Positions 48,490 to 56,741 are shown, counted from the stretch's first letter. The stretch is 64,000 bases of DNA from Rhodoferax lithotrophicus (GCF_019973615.1 NZ_AP024238.1:3493989-3557988), one strand, 5' to 3'. Numbers and translations: made by a program. The notes: generated by a model from the sequence alone, not told the origin.

Positions 48490-49251
48490 ATGTTCCAATC
48501 CCTCGCCGTCCGCAAAGCCCAAGGCACGCAATTCATCCGCGACCTGCGTGCCGCCCAACCTGGCGGCTTTCGCGGCAAACCCCTCATTTCCGACCAGACT
48601 TGTGCACCAAACTGCCGCCTATGCCAGGAAGTGTGTCCGTCTAACGCTATCGAATTAAAAGCAGACCACGCAGATGCCGTCGCCATCGACCTGGGTCGCT
48701 GCGTACTGTGTGGCGACTGCGCCCCGGTGTGCCCCAGCCAGAAACTGAGCTTCAACAACGATGTGAAGCTATCGGCCACCACGCGCCAAGGCCTGGTGGT
48801 GACCGCCGCACGGCCCCACATTGACCCGGTGGTGATGTCGGCTGAATTGCACCAGCGTTTTGGCCGTTCACTGAAATTACGCTCGGTGTCGGCGGGCGGT
48901 TGTAATGGCTGCGAAATGGAAGTCAACGCCCTGTCCAACGTCAACTTCGACCTGGGTCGTTACGGCATCGACATCGTTGCCAGCCCGCGTCACGCCGACG
49001 GCCTGGTGCTCACCGGCCCCATCAGCCGCAACATGATGGCCGCCCTGCAAATCTGCTGGGAAGCGATTCCCGAGCCCAAACTGGTGATCGCCGTAGGCGC
49101 CTGCGCGATTTCAGGCGGGGTGTTTGCCGACAGTGAAGCCATTGGACGCGAGTTTCTGGACAAATACCCGCCCAGCCTCTACGTGCCCGGCTGCCCGGTG
49201 CATCCACTGACCTTCATCAGCGGAGTGATGGATTTGCTGGGGATTGCCTGA
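48490..49251 (+). CDS. hyfI: fused ferredoxin-NuoB-like small subunit (HyfH-HyfI type)
   Basis: A 253-aa protein. Residues 35-85 hold two ferredoxin-type [4Fe-4S] sites (CAPNCRLCQEVCP and CVLCGDCAPVCP). Residues about 100-253 are NuoB-like with GGCNGCE, GACAISGG and PGCP, the ligands of the proximal N2-type cluster. Usually these are two proteins (HyfH and HyfI); here they are fused. Proximal-cluster ligands are intact although the partner has lost its [NiFe] site. The ATG at 48490 lies 7 bp after the hyfG stop and closes the operon. Confidence 0.88.
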   Translation: MFQSLAVRKAQGTQFIRDLRAAQPGGFRGKPLISDQTCAPNCRLCQEVCPSNAIELKADHADAVAIDLGRCVLCGDCAPVCPSQKLSFNNDVKLSATTRQGLVVTAARPHIDPVVMSAELHQRFGRSLKLRSVSAGGCNGCEMEVNALSNVNFDLGRYGIDIVASPRHADGLVLTGPISRNMMAALQICWEAIPEPKLVIAVGACAISGGVFADSEAIGREFLDKYPPSLYVPGCPVHPLTFISGVMDLLGIA

Positions 49252-49353
49252 GAGATGATGGCTTGCCGTTGAAAGTCGACTTTGTCCCTGTGATTTGCGG
49301 ATTCAGGTCAGGTTACGCTGGCTTTGACCTGATTTAAAGCCAAAATTTGCCGC

Positions 49354-49359
49354 TATAAT
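49354..49359 (+). promoter_or_regulatory. -10 box upstream of the tRNA genes
   Basis: A perfect TATAAT lies 24 bp before the first base of tRNA-Lys. The matching -35 is not a good consensus at usual spacing. Likely drives the tRNA-Lys/Glu/Asp transcript. Confidence 0.5.
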
Positions 49360-49383
49360 ATCAAGCTCGGTTAGCAACTAAAA

Positions 49384-49459
49384 GGGAATTTAGCTCAGCT
49401 GGTAGAGCAGCGGACTCTTAATCCGTCGGTCGAGAGTTCGAATCTCTCAGTTCCCACCA
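49384..49459 (+). tRNA. tRNA-Lys (CUU)
   Basis: A 76-nt cloverleaf with complete acceptor pairing (GGGAATT with AGTTCCC), D-loop AGCTGGTAGA, anticodon loop TCTTAAT with CTT, T-loop GTTCGAATC and an encoded CCA end. It decodes AAG. Confidence 0.95.
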
Positions 49460-49545
49460 AGTTACATCGAAGCTCCGGCTTTCTCCGAATCTTGTTCTTA
49501 GCTCAAACTGTCCACATATTGGGTAGATTGATCAGATAAATATGA

Positions 49546-49621
49546 GACCCCATCGTCTAGAGGCCTAGGACATCACCCTTTCACGGTGAGTACCGGGGTT
49601 CGAATCCCCGTGGGGTCGCCA
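49546..49621 (+). tRNA. tRNA-Glu (UUC)
   Basis: A 76-nt cloverleaf with acceptor GACCCCA/TGGGGTC, anticodon loop CTTTCAC (anticodon TTC), T-arm CGGGGTTCGAATCCCCG and encoded CCA. It also supplies the glutamyl-tRNA used by hemA. Confidence 0.95.
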
Positions 49622-49671
49622 GTTTCATCTGTGGATGAACTTGGCACTGTGAGTGCAGTTTGTAACTATCA

Positions 49672-49748
49672 GGAGTGGTAGTTCAGTTGGTTAGAATATC
49701 GGCCTGTCACGCCGGGGGTCGCGGGTTCGAGTCCCGTCCACTCCGCCA
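49672..49748 (+). tRNA. tRNA-Asp (GUC)
   Basis: A 77-nt cloverleaf with acceptor GGAGTGG/CCACTCC, anticodon loop CTGTCAC (anticodon GTC), T-arm GCGGGTTCGAGTCCCGT and encoded CCA. It ends directly before a terminator. Confidence 0.95.
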
Positions 49749-49751
49749 AAT

Positions 49752-49786
49752 AAAAGCCTACCATTTAAAAGTGGTAGGCTTTTTTT
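49752..49786 (+). terminator. rho-independent terminator of the tRNA cluster
   Basis: AAGCCTACCA (49754-49763) and TGGTAGGCTT (49772-49781) form a perfect 10-bp stem with an 8-nt loop, followed by a run of Ts. Confidence 0.92.
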
Positions 49787-49882
49787 GCGTCAAATCTATC
49801 CGCAATTTCCATCGATTGCTCAAATCAAAGCGGATCCAGCATTTTTATTGCATTACAAATGCAGTGTGAGTGCATCTTGTCT

Positions 49883-51346
49883 TTATCCCCTGCGCCGCTC
49901 CATTTTTTCTTCTTCGTAATAACGCGCTTTGGATTCATACATGGACTTGTCAGCCAACCCAACGATGAACTCCGCCGATGTGGTTGCGTCGCCTGTGGCA
50001 ACACCAATAGCCATGCTCAATTTTTGTCCTGGGTAATACTGGTTGTTAAGTTCAATCAAGGATTCAATGCGCTCACGAAAACTATGTGCTAGCCGAGCAT
50101 CACATCCCGGCATCAACGCCACAAACTCATCGCCCCCGATACGCGCCACACAATAAGCCTTACCCACATTGGCACTGGTGAGAACCTCGCCAGCGCGACG
50201 CAGCAAACTGTCACCTGCGCCATGCCCCTCAACATCGTTGATTTGCTTTAGTCCATTCAAATCCATCAGCAAGACACTCAATGGCCACGGACCTTTGCGC
50301 GAGAGACGATTTAGTTCGTCGGTATAAAACGCCCGATTACACAAACGGGTCAGTGAATCATGCTTGCCAAGGTATTCCAGATACGCTTCAGCTTTTTTAC
50401 GGGCTGTAATATCCACCAGTGACACCAAAACCATGTCCCAAGTCGCCTCATGCCCAGCAAGCACTGCGAACTGCATGTGTATGTTGATCACTTCACCACT
50501 CAGGGAATAGTTGATCACCTCACGCATTTGGGTAGTTTTGCCGTTCCAGAGGTCTTGCAGTTGCTCGGCAAATGAATCGTGCATTTCATCGCGAAACACA
50601 CAATCAAGCTTTCCCAAGAGTTCTTCTTTGGACTGCGCCGCAAACATAGACAACGTTTCCTGATTCACATCCAGCACGTTGATTTTTGCGGCACAACGAC
50701 TTACAAAATCTGGATGTACATTCACAAACACCCGAAAATCCCGAATACCCAGGCCACGTGCTTCATCAAGCAAATGCTTGACCCCGCTGAAATCTTCAAC
50801 CCAAAGTGACACTGGTGAATAGTCAAACAAATCGCGCGCATAACGCTCACTCAACGTGAGTTGACGGCGAGCTTGTTCTCGCTCCGTCACATCCTCCAAA
50901 GAAACCAAAACCCTGTCCCACTTCGCTTCATGACCTTGTAATACACGCACACAAATCTGCACGTCAATGCGACGGCCATCCAATCCGTAATTGACAGTTT
51001 GATTGGTAAAGTTCAGTGTGCCATGCCACAAATATTTCATTTCCAGAAGCATTTGTTCAAACATGTCGCCGCGAAAGACATCTGACAGGCGCTCAATCAA
51101 TACTTTTTGGCTGGGGGCAGCAAAAACCTTGAGTGTTTGCTGATTCACCTTGATCACTTGTAAACATTGGGCACACTGCTGGATCAACTCTGGAGAGTTC
51201 CGCAGATGTGCCTCAATTTCTGTCACACCCTGGGCACGCCAGTGTTCAAACAGCGTCTTGAGTGCACTGTAGTCTTCAAGCCAAAGCGAAATTGGCGCAG
51301 AGTCAAATAACAACTCAAAATCCGCTTCCTGCAATAAACCAGGCAT
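49883..51346 (-). CDS. GGDEF diguanylate cyclase with duplicated PAS-like sensor
   Basis: A 487-aa cytoplasmic signalling protein. Two PAS-like units, about 11-155 and 171-315, are an internal duplication in exact register: matching motifs fall 160 residues apart (for example NQQTLKVFAA at 68 and NQETLSMFAA at 228). A GGDEF domain follows (about 325-480) with an intact GGDEF signature at 404-408, so it should make cyclic di-GMP. No RxxD inhibitory site precedes it. There are no membrane segments or known ligand motif. Confidence 0.92.
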   Translation of the reverse strand: MPGLLQEADFELLFDSAPISLWLEDYSALKTLFEHWRAQGVTEIEAHLRNSPELIQQCAQCLQVIKVNQQTLKVFAAPSQKVLIERLSDVFRGDMFEQMLLEMKYLWHGTLNFTNQTVNYGLDGRRIDVQICVRVLQGHEAKWDRVLVSLEDVTEREQARRQLTLSERYARDLFDYSPVSLWVEDFSGVKHLLDEARGLGIRDFRVFVNVHPDFVSRCAAKINVLDVNQETLSMFAAQSKEELLGKLDCVFRDEMHDSFAEQLQDLWNGKTTQMREVINYSLSGEVINIHMQFAVLAGHEATWDMVLVSLVDITARKKAEAYLEYLGKHDSLTRLCNRAFYTDELNRLSRKGPWPLSVLLMDLNGLKQINDVEGHGAGDSLLRRAGEVLTSANVGKAYCVARIGGDEFVALMPGCDARLAHSFRERIESLIELNNQYYPGQKLSMAIGVATGDATTSAEFIVGLADKSMYESKARYYEEEKMERRRG

Positions 51347-51397
51347 CGCTACTCCCCAAAAGATGTTGATTGTGCATGAGCCACGTGTACCACCGAC

Positions 51398-51437
51398 AAA
51401 AAAAGAGCCCGTAGGCTCTTTAACCTATGGGCTCTTT
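51398..51437 (-). terminator. rho-independent terminator of the DEAD-box helicase gene
   Basis: On the minus strand AAAGAGCCCATAGG pairs with CCTACGGGCTCTTT (14 bp with one wobble), 8-nt loop, followed by TTTT. It lies 17 bp after the helicase stop and separates it from the GGDEF gene. Confidence 0.88.
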
Positions 51438-51454
51438 GGATACGTGACTGCAGC

Positions 51455-53314
51455 TCAGCGGTCGTTTTTAGAAAAACGCTTTTGTGCATCACGCGGCACA
51501 AACACCTTGCCACCACCCGCAGGTTTGGAGAAAGCGGGTTTGCCAAAAGCTGGCTTGCGAGGGGCGAAATCTGCACGGGGAGCCGCACCTGCATTACGTT
51601 CACCGGCAAAGCGGTCGTTGAAACCACCTTTGCGTTCATAGCTGAAACCTTCGCGGGGCGCAGCTGATGGGCGGCTATCACGGTCGGCAAAGCCAGAACT
51701 ATTGTTTTGATAGCTACCTGCGCCTACGATACGCGGGCCACCGGCATTTCTGTCAGCAAAACCGCCGCGCGGTGCATCAAACTGGCCACGTGGTGCATCA
51801 AAGCCACCGGTGGGACGGCCACCGCCGCCAAATTTGCGATCACGCGGGGCAAAATTGCCACCGCCACGGTTGTCGCGGCCACCAAAACCACTGGGGCGTG
51901 ATTCAGGAATACGCTGTTTGGGTTCCAGGCCAGGAATGACATCAGGCTTGATCGGCTGACGGCTGTAGGCTTCGATGTCAAAAATCTTGCGGCGATCACG
52001 CAATTCGGCAAAGGTGATGGCCAGACCGTCACGCCCGGCACGGCCGGTACGGCCAATGCGGTGGGTGTAGTCTTCGGCTTTCATCGGCAAGCCAAAGTTG
52101 AACACGTGGGTGATGGTGGGCACGTCAATGCCGCGGGCGGCCACATCGGTGGCCACCAGAATTTGCACGTGGCCTTGACGCAAAGCCATCAAACGGCGGT
52201 TGCGCAGACCCTGGCTCAAAGCGCCATGCAAAGCCACTGCGTCAAAACCGTCTTGCTGCAGATCATTGGCCAGGCCATCACATTCAATTTGTGTGCTGGC
52301 AAACACAATCGCCTGGTTGATGGTGGTGTCGCGCAGCCAGTGGTCGAGCAGCTTGCGTTTGTGCTGGGCGTTGTCGGCCCAGAACAGCACTTGCTTGATG
52401 TTGGCGTGTTTTTCTTGGGGGCTGTCGATGGTGATGCGTTGCGGTTCACGCATGACCCGGGCAGCAAGTTGCTGAATACGCGGCGCAAAGGTCGCGCTGA
52501 ACATCATGGTTTGCTTGCGGTCAATGGTGAGCTGGTTGATTTCAGCCAGGTCGTCCGAGAAGCCGAGATCCAGCATGCGGTCAGCCTCATCGACCACCAA
52601 AAACTGCACCTGATCAAGCTTGATTTGCATCGAGCGTTGCAGATCGAGCAAACGGCCGGGCGTAGCCACCACCAGGTTGGCGTTTTGCAATTTGGCAATT
52701 TGCAACTGGTAAGGCATACCACCCACAATGTTGGCCACACGCAGGCCACGGCAATGCTGCACCAGGTCGATGGCATCGTGGGCCACTTGCTGGGCCAGTT
52801 CGCGGGTGGGGCACACAATCAATGCGCCAGGGGTCGGGGCGGTGAAGTGGCGTGGGTTGGTGGGGTCTTTGCGTTTGGCGCGTTTGGGAGGTGCTTCACC
52901 TTTGGCTGCAGCTTCCGCCACGGCATGCTCGTATTGCGCACGTGCATCGGCTTCGGCCTGTTCTTGCTGTTTCAGCAAGGTGTGCAACACGGGCAGCAAG
53001 AATGCTGCTGTTTTGCCACTGCCGGTCTGGCTGGAAACCATCAAGTCGATGAATTTCGCAGCACTGCCGTCATTGGCAACACCTTGCATGGCCAATGGAA
53101 TGGTTTTCATCTGAACTGTGGTCGGCTGGGTAAAGCCCAGGTCTTTGACCGCCAGAATCAGTTCTGGAGCCAGCCCCAGGGTCACAAAGCCGTTGGGAAC
53201 GTCAACAACTTCGACCTCGGGTGCGTCGGTTGCATCGTGTGGCAACAAGTTGATGTCATTGGAAAAGTTTTCGGCAGACGAAATTTCGCCAGCCGCTAAA
53301 GTAGCGTCAGTCAT
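51455..53314 (-). CDS. DEAD-box ATP-dependent RNA helicase (RhlE-like)
   Basis: A 619-aa helicase. Q motif around residue 43-70, motif I QTGSGKT at 96-102, DEAD at 242-245, SAT, and HRIGRTGR are intact. A charged insertion at about 115-158 (Glu/Ala/Lys-rich) separates motif I from Ia. The last 160 residues are Gly/Arg/Phe-rich, typical of RNA-binding tails of cold-inducible helicases. Likely acts in ribosome assembly or mRNA decay. It has a long structured leader and its own terminator. Confidence 0.92.
   Translation of the reverse strand: MTDATLAAGEISSAENFSNDINLLPHDATDAPEVEVVDVPNGFVTLGLAPELILAVKDLGFTQPTTVQMKTIPLAMQGVANDGSAAKFIDLMVSSQTGSGKTAAFLLPVLHTLLKQQEQAEADARAQYEHAVAEAAAKGEAPPKRAKRKDPTNPRHFTAPTPGALIVCPTRELAQQVAHDAIDLVQHCRGLRVANIVGGMPYQLQIAKLQNANLVVATPGRLLDLQRSMQIKLDQVQFLVVDEADRMLDLGFSDDLAEINQLTIDRKQTMMFSATFAPRIQQLAARVMREPQRITIDSPQEKHANIKQVLFWADNAQHKRKLLDHWLRDTTINQAIVFASTQIECDGLANDLQQDGFDAVALHGALSQGLRNRRLMALRQGHVQILVATDVAARGIDVPTITHVFNFGLPMKAEDYTHRIGRTGRAGRDGLAITFAELRDRRKIFDIEAYSRQPIKPDVIPGLEPKQRIPESRPSGFGGRDNRGGGNFAPRDRKFGGGGRPTGGFDAPRGQFDAPRGGFADRNAGGPRIVGAGSYQNNSSGFADRDSRPSAAPREGFSYERKGGFNDRFAGERNAGAAPRADFAPRKPAFGKPAFSKPAGGGKVFVPRDAQKRFSKNDR
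51690..51730 (+). repeat. possible remnant of the dispersed repeat (in helicase gene)
   Basis: TTTTGATAGCTACCTGCGCC followed by ACGATACGCGGGCCACC resembles the repeat core with many mismatches. It falls in the Gly-rich tail of the helicase. Similarity could be chance. Confidence 0.25.
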
Positions 53315-53357
53315 GGAATGTCCTCAAACGCGGCGCCCCGCAAGTTGTGCGGTGGCT

Positions 53358-53393
53358 CCGTGTGATGGTTAAAAAACATCAACCATCAAACGG
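53358..53393 (-). promoter_or_regulatory. 5' leader hairpin of the helicase gene
   Basis: CCGTGTGATGGTT and AACCATCAAACGG pair over 12 positions with one mismatch, around a 10-nt A/T-rich loop. It lies about 45-80 bp upstream of the helicase start. Cold-inducible helicase mRNAs often have structured leaders; regulation is inferred. Confidence 0.45.
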
Positions 53394-53561
53394 AACCGGC
53401 TCAGACTCAACAATATTGAGTTCGTTTCGAAGCAGGGAGCCCTTTTAAATTCAAACTGAAAATCAGCTTGGCTTTGGACTCAGTGAATGTTGGGAGATGT
53501 GCAAATATGCACTACGGTTTGCAGTGCAGCCAAGGATTATGCCATGAATTCGGGTTTCTAC

Positions 53562-54149
53562 CTAACTTGGCAGTTGAAGAAAGTGGGCGCGGTAGTGTTC
53601 CAGCTCATCAATGGACTCATGTACATCGGCCAAAGCGGTGTGACGCTGCTTTTTCTTGAAGCTTTTTTGGACCAGCGGGGCCCAACGTTTGGCCAGCTCC
53701 TTGAGGGTGCTGACATCCAGATTCCGGTAATGGAAAAACGCCTCCAGCTTGGGCATGTACTTGGCCAAAAACCGCCGATCCTGACCAATGCTGTTGCCAC
53801 ACATGGGCACAGTGCCTTTGGGCGCATAGTGGGTCAAGAATGCCAGCAATTGCTGCTCGGCTTCAAGCTCGGTCATCACCGATGCCTTGACCTTGTCAAT
53901 CAGGCCACTTTTGCCATGTGTACCCTTGTTCCAGGCATCCATGCCGCCCAAGAGTTCATCACTCTGGTGAATCACCAGCACCGGGCCTTCAATACGTTGT
54001 GTCAGCAAGGGGTCTGTCACGATCACGGCAATTTCAATGATACGGTCGTGCTCGGGGTTCAGGCCGGTCATTTCACAATCCAGCCAAATCAGATTTTGGT
54101 CGGATTTGGCCAGAGGCGCACTGGAGGTGTGGGTGTTGGTGGAACTCAT
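53562..54149 (-). CDS. orn: oligoribonuclease
   Basis: A 195-aa DEDDh 3'-5' exonuclease that degrades 2-5-nt RNAs, including pGpG. The Exo I motif [10 protein letters not shown] and following [13 protein letters not shown] are present, and a late His-Asp ([13 protein letters not shown]) completes the active site. The first 18 residues are a Ser/Thr-rich extension. Divergent from the M48 protease gene. Confidence 0.95.
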   Translation of the reverse strand: MSSTNTHTSSAPLAKSDQNLIWLDCEMTGLNPEHDRIIEIAVIVTDPLLTQRIEGPVLVIHQSDELLGGMDAWNKGTHGKSGLIDKVKASVMTELEAEQQLLAFLTHYAPKGTVPMCGNSIGQDRRFLAKYMPKLEAFFHYRNLDVSTLKELAKRWAPLVQKSFKKKQRHTALADVHESIDELEHYRAHFLQLPS

Positions 54150-54205
54150 GGCGGCGGATTGTCGCTGATGCCCTAAACTTCGCCGCCATACCCGCCTTCA
54201 CATCT

Positions 54206-55471
54206 ATGACCGATCTTTCCTTTGCTTTCACCTGTTTGTTTACCGCGGCCCTTGTGCTGGGCTTATTGATCAAGTTTTGGCTCAGTTCGCGCCAAATTCG
54301 CCATGTGGCGCTCCACCGCAGTGCCGTACCAACTGCTTTTTCAAAAACCATTTCACTTGATGCACACCAAAAGGCCGCCGACTACACACTTGCCAAGGCA
54401 CGTTTGGGTTTGCTTGAAATGACATTGGAGACTGTCGTGTTATTGGCGTGGACACTGCTGGGCGGCTTGTCTGCGCTGAATGAAGTGTTGGCGCAATGGC
54501 TGGGCAACAGCATGACACAGCAATTGATGCTGTTGCTGAGCTTTGTCCTGGTGGGTGGACTGATCGAGTTGCCGATGTCGTGGTACCAAACCTTTGTGCT
54601 GGAGGAGCGGTTTGGCTTCAACAAGACCACGCTCAAATTGTGGCTGGCTGACTTGATGAAATCCACTTTGATTGGCGCTTTGATTGGCCTGCCTATTGCC
54701 GCGCTGATTTTATGGATGATGGCGGCCACGGGTAGCTTGTGGTGGTTGTGGGCCTGGTTGTTCTGGATGGGGTTTAACCTGCTGTTGCTGGTGATTTACC
54801 CCACACTGATTGCGCCCTTATTCAACAAATTTATTCCACTGGAAGATGAGACCTTGAAAGCCCGTGTCACAGCACTGATGCAACGCTGCGGCTTTCACGC
54901 CAAAGGCTTGTTTGTGATGGATGGCAGCAAACGCAGTGCCCATGCCAACGCCTATTTCACCGGTTTTGGCGCAGCCAAACGGGTGGTGTTTTACGACACG
55001 CTGCTCTCCAAGCTCAGCGCAGACGAGGTGGATGCGGTACTGGCGCACGAACTCGGGCATTTCAAACACAAACACATCCTCAAACGCATCGTGTCGATGT
55101 TTGCCATGAGTTTGGCCGGCTTTGCCCTGCTGGGCTATTTGGCACAACAAACCTGGTTTTATACCGGCCTGGGTGTCCAACCGAATGTGATGGCGGCCAA
55201 TGACGCGCTGGCACTCTTGCTCTTCATGCTGGCACTGCCCCTGTTCAGTTTCTTTGTTGCGCCGGTTTTTGCCCAACTGTCTCGCACCCATGAATTTGAG
55301 GCCGATGCTTATGCTGTTCAACAAACCAGTGCATCAGACTTATCCACCGCACTGCTCAAGCTGTACGAAGACAACGCTTCTACCCTGACTCCTGACCCGT
55401 TATATGTGCGTTTTTATTACTCACATCCTGGTGCATCTGAGCGCCTGTCACGCATGAATGCCTCAGCTTAA
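54206..55471 (+). CDS. M48 family (Ste24-like) membrane metalloprotease
   Basis: A 421-aa integral membrane zinc protease. HELGH is at 281-285 and the third ligand Glu lies in HEFEADAYA (about 365). It has about seven hydrophobic segments and an N-terminal CAAX-protease-1 domain, so it is the Ste24 type, not HtpX. Probably involved in membrane-protein quality control; bacteria lack the CAAX substrate in general. It is followed after 14 bp by the dehydratase gene. Confidence 0.92.
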   Translation: MTDLSFAFTCLFTAALVLGLLIKFWLSSRQIRHVALHRSAVPTAFSKTISLDAHQKAADYTLAKARLGLLEMTLETVVLLAWTLLGGLSALNEVLAQWLGNSMTQQLMLLLSFVLVGGLIELPMSWYQTFVLEERFGFNKTTLKLWLADLMKSTLIGALIGLPIAALILWMMAATGSLWWLWAWLFWMGFNLLLLVIYPTLIAPLFNKFIPLEDETLKARVTALMQRCGFHAKGLFVMDGSKRSAHANAYFTGFGAAKRVVFYDTLLSKLSADEVDAVLAHELGHFKHKHILKRIVSMFAMSLAGFALLGYLAQQTWFYTGLGVQPNVMAANDALALLLFMLALPLFSFFVAPVFAQLSRTHEFEADAYAVQQTSASDLSTALLKLYEDNASTLTPDPLYVRFYYSHPGASERLSRMNASA

Positions 55472-55479
55472 AACCCAAT

Positions 55480-55545
55480 ATTTATATGAAAAATAGCACT
55501 CTAGTGCCTATCAGTAAAGCGCTAACAGCTACACAAATAATAGCA
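55480..55545 (-). repeat. dispersed palindromic repeat, copy j (start of the dehydratase gene)
   Basis: TTTATATG-AAAAAT then CACTCTAGTGCC, spacer, AAAGCGCTAACAGCTAC. The outer flank TTTATATG also occurs beside the intergenic copy f, so the ATG used here seems to lie within the repeat. Confidence 0.65.
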
Positions 55546-55827
55546 AGTTTAGCGAAGCTGGAGGGTTGGAAACTCAGTGGGGATGGCAGCGATCTGGTGA
55601 TAGAAAAAACCTACAGGTTTGCCAGCTACGCCCAAACCATGACATTTGTGAACAGCGTGGCCTGGATCGCTCAGATACGCAATCACCACCCGGCTTTGCA
55701 GGTTCATTTTGACCGCTGTGTGGTGCAATACCAAACCCACGATGTCGGCGGGCTGACCCAGCTTGATTTCGACAACGCAGCAACCATAGATGCCCTGCCC
55801 ATGGCCTCACCTGGCAGCATTTCATGA
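55486..55827 (+). CDS. 4a-hydroxytetrahydrobiopterin dehydratase (PCD/DCoH)
   Basis: A 113-aa pterin-4a-carbinolamine dehydratase. The conserved HHPAL histidines, the W at the start of the domain, and THDVGGLTQLD form the active-site and dimer motifs. It recycles the hydroxylated pterin cofactor, or assists molybdopterin or quinone metabolism; no phenylalanine hydroxylase is in the window. The first 22 residues derive from a repeat copy. Overlaps rsgA by 4 bp. Confidence 0.9.
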   Translation: MKNSTLVPISKALTATQIIASLAKLEGWKLSGDGSDLVIEKTYRFASYAQTMTFVNSVAWIAQIRNHHPALQVHFDRCVVQYQTHDVGGLTQLDFDNAATIDALPMASPGSIS

Positions 55828-56741
55828 CCCTCAATTTGCGTGCACCTGGCCTGATCGTGGCCAACTATGGGCGACATTTTCTGGTGGAAACGGATCAGGG
55901 TGAGCGTTTGATTTGCCACTCTCGTGGTAAAAAAAGCCAGGGTGTGGTGGGCGACCGGGTGCTGTGGCTGGCCTCCCAGGACGAAGGCACGATTGAGAAA
56001 ATTGAGCCTCGGCGCAACCTGTTTTATCGCCAGGACGATGTGCGTACCAAAACCTTTGCCGCGAACCTGGATCAGGTGCTGATTCTGTTGGCCGCCGAAC
56101 CCGAGTTTTCCAGCGGCCAACTTTCACGCGCCCTGATCGCAGCAGAAGAACAGCACATCACGCCGCTGATTGCCCTTAATAAAAGTGATTTGACCGTGCC
56201 ATTTGCCCGGGCTTGGGAATGGTTGTTGCCCTACCGGAACATGGGCTACGACGTGATTCCGCTATCGCTCAAGGATGAAGCACCTAGCCGCCAAACCCTG
56301 ACCCAACGCCTGGCAGGAAAAACCACGCTGGTGCTAGGTCCCTCGGGCGCTGGGAAAAGCACCTTGATCAATTGTCTGATTCCCGGTGCACTGGTCCAAA
56401 CCGGCGTGTTGTCACAAGCTCTGAACAGTGGCAAACACACCACCACCAGCACCACTTGGTATTGGGTCGATGTGGAGAAAACCACGGCATTGATTGACTC
56501 CCCAGGATTTCAGGAGTTTGGCCTGAACCACATTGATCCCGCACAACTGGCCGCCTACATGCCAGATTTAAAACCGCATGTGAAGAACTGCAAGTTTTAC
56601 AACTGCAGCCACCTGCATGAACCGGGGTGTGGTGTAATTTCTGCAGTCAAATCGAGCGATAGCGCAGATGAAATAAGTGTGAATCGCTACAAAATTTACA
56701 GCGATTTATATGCTGAGCTTAAGGGCATGCGGCGTTATTAA
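55824..56741 (+). CDS. rsgA: ribosome small-subunit-dependent GTPase RsgA
   Basis: A 305-aa circularly permuted GTPase for late 30S maturation. N-terminal OB-fold, then NKSD at 119-122 before GPSGAGKST at 172-180 and DSPGFQEFGL, the permuted order. The C-terminal zinc knuckle is C-x5-C-x-H-x5-C (CKFYNCSHLHEPGC). Overlaps the dehydratase gene by 4 bp. The gene converges with hisC. Confidence 0.95.
   Translation: MTLNLRAPGLIVANYGRHFLVETDQGERLICHSRGKKSQGVVGDRVLWLASQDEGTIEKIEPRRNLFYRQDDVRTKTFAANLDQVLILLAAEPEFSSGQLSRALIAAEEQHITPLIALNKSDLTVPFARAWEWLLPYRNMGYDVIPLSLKDEAPSRQTLTQRLAGKTTLVLGPSGAGKSTLINCLIPGALVQTGVLSQALNSGKHTTTSTTWYWVDVEKTTALIDSPGFQEFGLNHIDPAQLAAYMPDLKPHVKNCKFYNCSHLHEPGCGVISAVKSSDSADEISVNRYKIYSDLYAELKGMRRY

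Noticed and set aside
49675..49869. 64-aa open frame over tRNA-Asp and the terminator
   Set aside because: It is a translation of the tRNA and terminator, a well-known artefact.
56640..56715. Repeat-like ATAGCG/CGCTAC words at the rsgA 3' end
   Set aside because: The residues fit the normal RsgA C-terminal helix; similarity to the dispersed repeat is too weak.
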